Shown in pieces: positions 63,403 through 64,000 of a stretch of DNA of 64,000 nucleotides. The position numbers and the translations under genes were made by a program. The DNA is from Nocardioides ginsengisegetis (GTDB taxonomy: Bacteria; Actinomycetota; Actinomycetes; Propionibacteriales; Nocardioidaceae): assembly GCF_014138045.1 (NCBI RefSeq), contig NZ_JACGXA010000001.1, forward strand, positions 2,279,001 to 2,343,000, in the 5' to 3' direction. The notes under the pieces were generated by a model. The model did not search any database and was not told where the DNA came from. It was given only the letters and a program-made list of their open reading frames with translations. Positions within the stretch are counted from its first letter, which is position 1. Each line of letters opens with the position of its first letter.

Positions 63403-64000
63403 CTAGCCGAAGAAGACCTGCGCCTCGGCGTACTCCTCGTCGCTGACGAGCTTGAGCTCGCCGGTGCCCTCGATGAGCGGGACGCGCACGATGCGGGTGC
63501 CGCGCAGCGCCATCATCGTGCCGAAGTCGCCCTCGGCGACGGCGTCGATCGCCTGGAGGCCGAAGCGGGTGGCCAGCCAGCGGTCGAACGCCGTGGGCGT
63601 GCCGCCGCGCTGGATGTGGCCCAGGACGACCGCCCGGGCCTCCTTGCCGGTGCGGTTCTCGATCTCGTGGGCGAGCCGGTCGCCGATGCCGCCGAGGCGG
63701 ACGTGGCCGAAGGCGTCCTTCTCCCCCGACACCAGCGTCATGTCGCCGCCCTCGGCGGGGACCGCGCCCTCGGAGACCACGATGATCGGGGCGTACTTGG
63801 TCTTGAAGCGGGTCTCGACGTGCGCGCAGAGCGCGTCGATGTCGAAGGGCTGCTCGGGGATCAGGACGGCGCTGGCGCCCCCGGCGATCCCGGAGTGCAG
63901 CGCGATCCAGCCGGCATGGCGGCCCATCACCTCCACGACGAGGACGCGGTGGTGGGACTCGGCGGTGGTGTGCAGCCGGTCGATGGCCTCGGTCGCGATG
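63403..64000 (-). CDS. pfkA: 6-phosphofructokinase (5' part cut by window edge)
   Basis: PfkA phosphorylates fructose 6-phosphate in glycolysis. About 199 C-terminal codons are visible. The motifs VEVMGRHAGWIALHSGIAGG (metal and substrate loop with Gly-Arg-His) and VVLGHIQRGGTPTAFDR are clear. The nucleotide-binding loop that separates ATP from pyrophosphate users lies beyond the edge. Actinobacterial enzymes of this type may use either, so the donor is undecided. The upstream part continues to base 64000 without a stop. Confidence 0.93.
   Translation of the reverse strand, partial: IATEAIDRLHTTAESHHRVLVVEVMGRHAGWIALHSGIAGGASAVLIPEQPFDIDALCAHVETRFKTKYAPIIVVSEGAVPAEGGDMTLVSGEKDAFGHVRLGGIGDRLAHEIENRTGKEARAVVLGHIQRGGTPTAFDRWLATRFGLQAIDAVAEGDFGTMMALRGTRIVRVPLIEGTGELKLVSDEEYAEAQVFFG

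Overview
The window is chromosomal DNA from a high-GC actinobacterium, most likely Nocardioides or a close relative in the Nocardioidaceae. The grounds are very strong GC bias at third codon positions, many GTG starts, an actinobacterial division and cell wall (dcw) cluster with divIVA/wag31, sepF, yggT and mraZ, and gene order resembling the Mycobacterium tuberculosis wag31-ftsZ-mraZ and metF-idsA-Rv2175c-pknL-aroG regions. No rRNA, tRNA or CRISPR array was seen. Both ends cut a gene: dnaE on the left and a 6-phosphofructokinase on the right.

Region 1 (1-25,100, minus strand) runs dnaE, a GNAT-chorismate mutase fusion, an RluD-type pseudouridine synthase, lspA, a TraR/DksA-type protein with a histone-like Lys/Ala tail, divIVA, yggT, sepF, a YggS-type PLP protein, pgeF, ftsZ, ftsQ, murC, murG, ftsW, murD, mraY, murF, murE, ftsI, ftsL, rsmH, a tiny membrane protein and mraZ. 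Transcription runs from mraZ down to lspA. Most neighbours overlap by 4 bases. Together they make lipid II, assemble the Z-ring and septal synthase, and process lipoproteins. Upstream of mraZ lies a 10-bp-phased array of five GTGG boxes over a promoter, which is what MraZ autoregulation should look like.

Region 2 (25,300-30,700) is a divergent MoxR ATPase / DUF58 / transglutaminase-like membrane operon followed by a convergent DUF3040 membrane protein.

Region 3 (30,890-39,050, minus strand) is an SOS mutagenesis region: dinB, a small methyltransferase, dnaE2, a secreted endonuclease I, an SAV_6107-type HEPN protein and a DUF6504 protein. Two near-perfect LexA boxes sit upstream of dnaE2 and of the DUF6504 gene.

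Region 4 (39,100-54,950) is mixed metabolism and envelope. It holds an MFS exporter with an operator over its promoter, YbaK-like and ArsC-like proteins, DUF4126, a CrtI-like oxidoreductase, metF, a polyprenyl diphosphate synthase, a PCMT-like methyltransferase, a secreted barnase-like RNase with its barstar, an Rv2175c homologue, a LysM/lytic transglycosylase protein, a PASTA kinase (pknL), endonuclease IV, an EamA transporter and a type I DAHP synthase. The last is preceded by a Tyr-Phe-Phe leader peptide and an attenuator-like hairpin. A zinc-ribbon membrane protein follows.

Region 5 (55,000-64,000) has a structured repeat-rich gap, a threonine aldolase, a second (class II) DAHP synthase, an APC permease, a small membrane protein, a NarL-type two-component pair, a lone TnpB-related RuvC-fold protein (the only mobile-type gene) and the partial phosphofructokinase.

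A theme across the window is leaderless transcription: at least eleven start codons lie 6-7 bases after a TANNNT -10 box.
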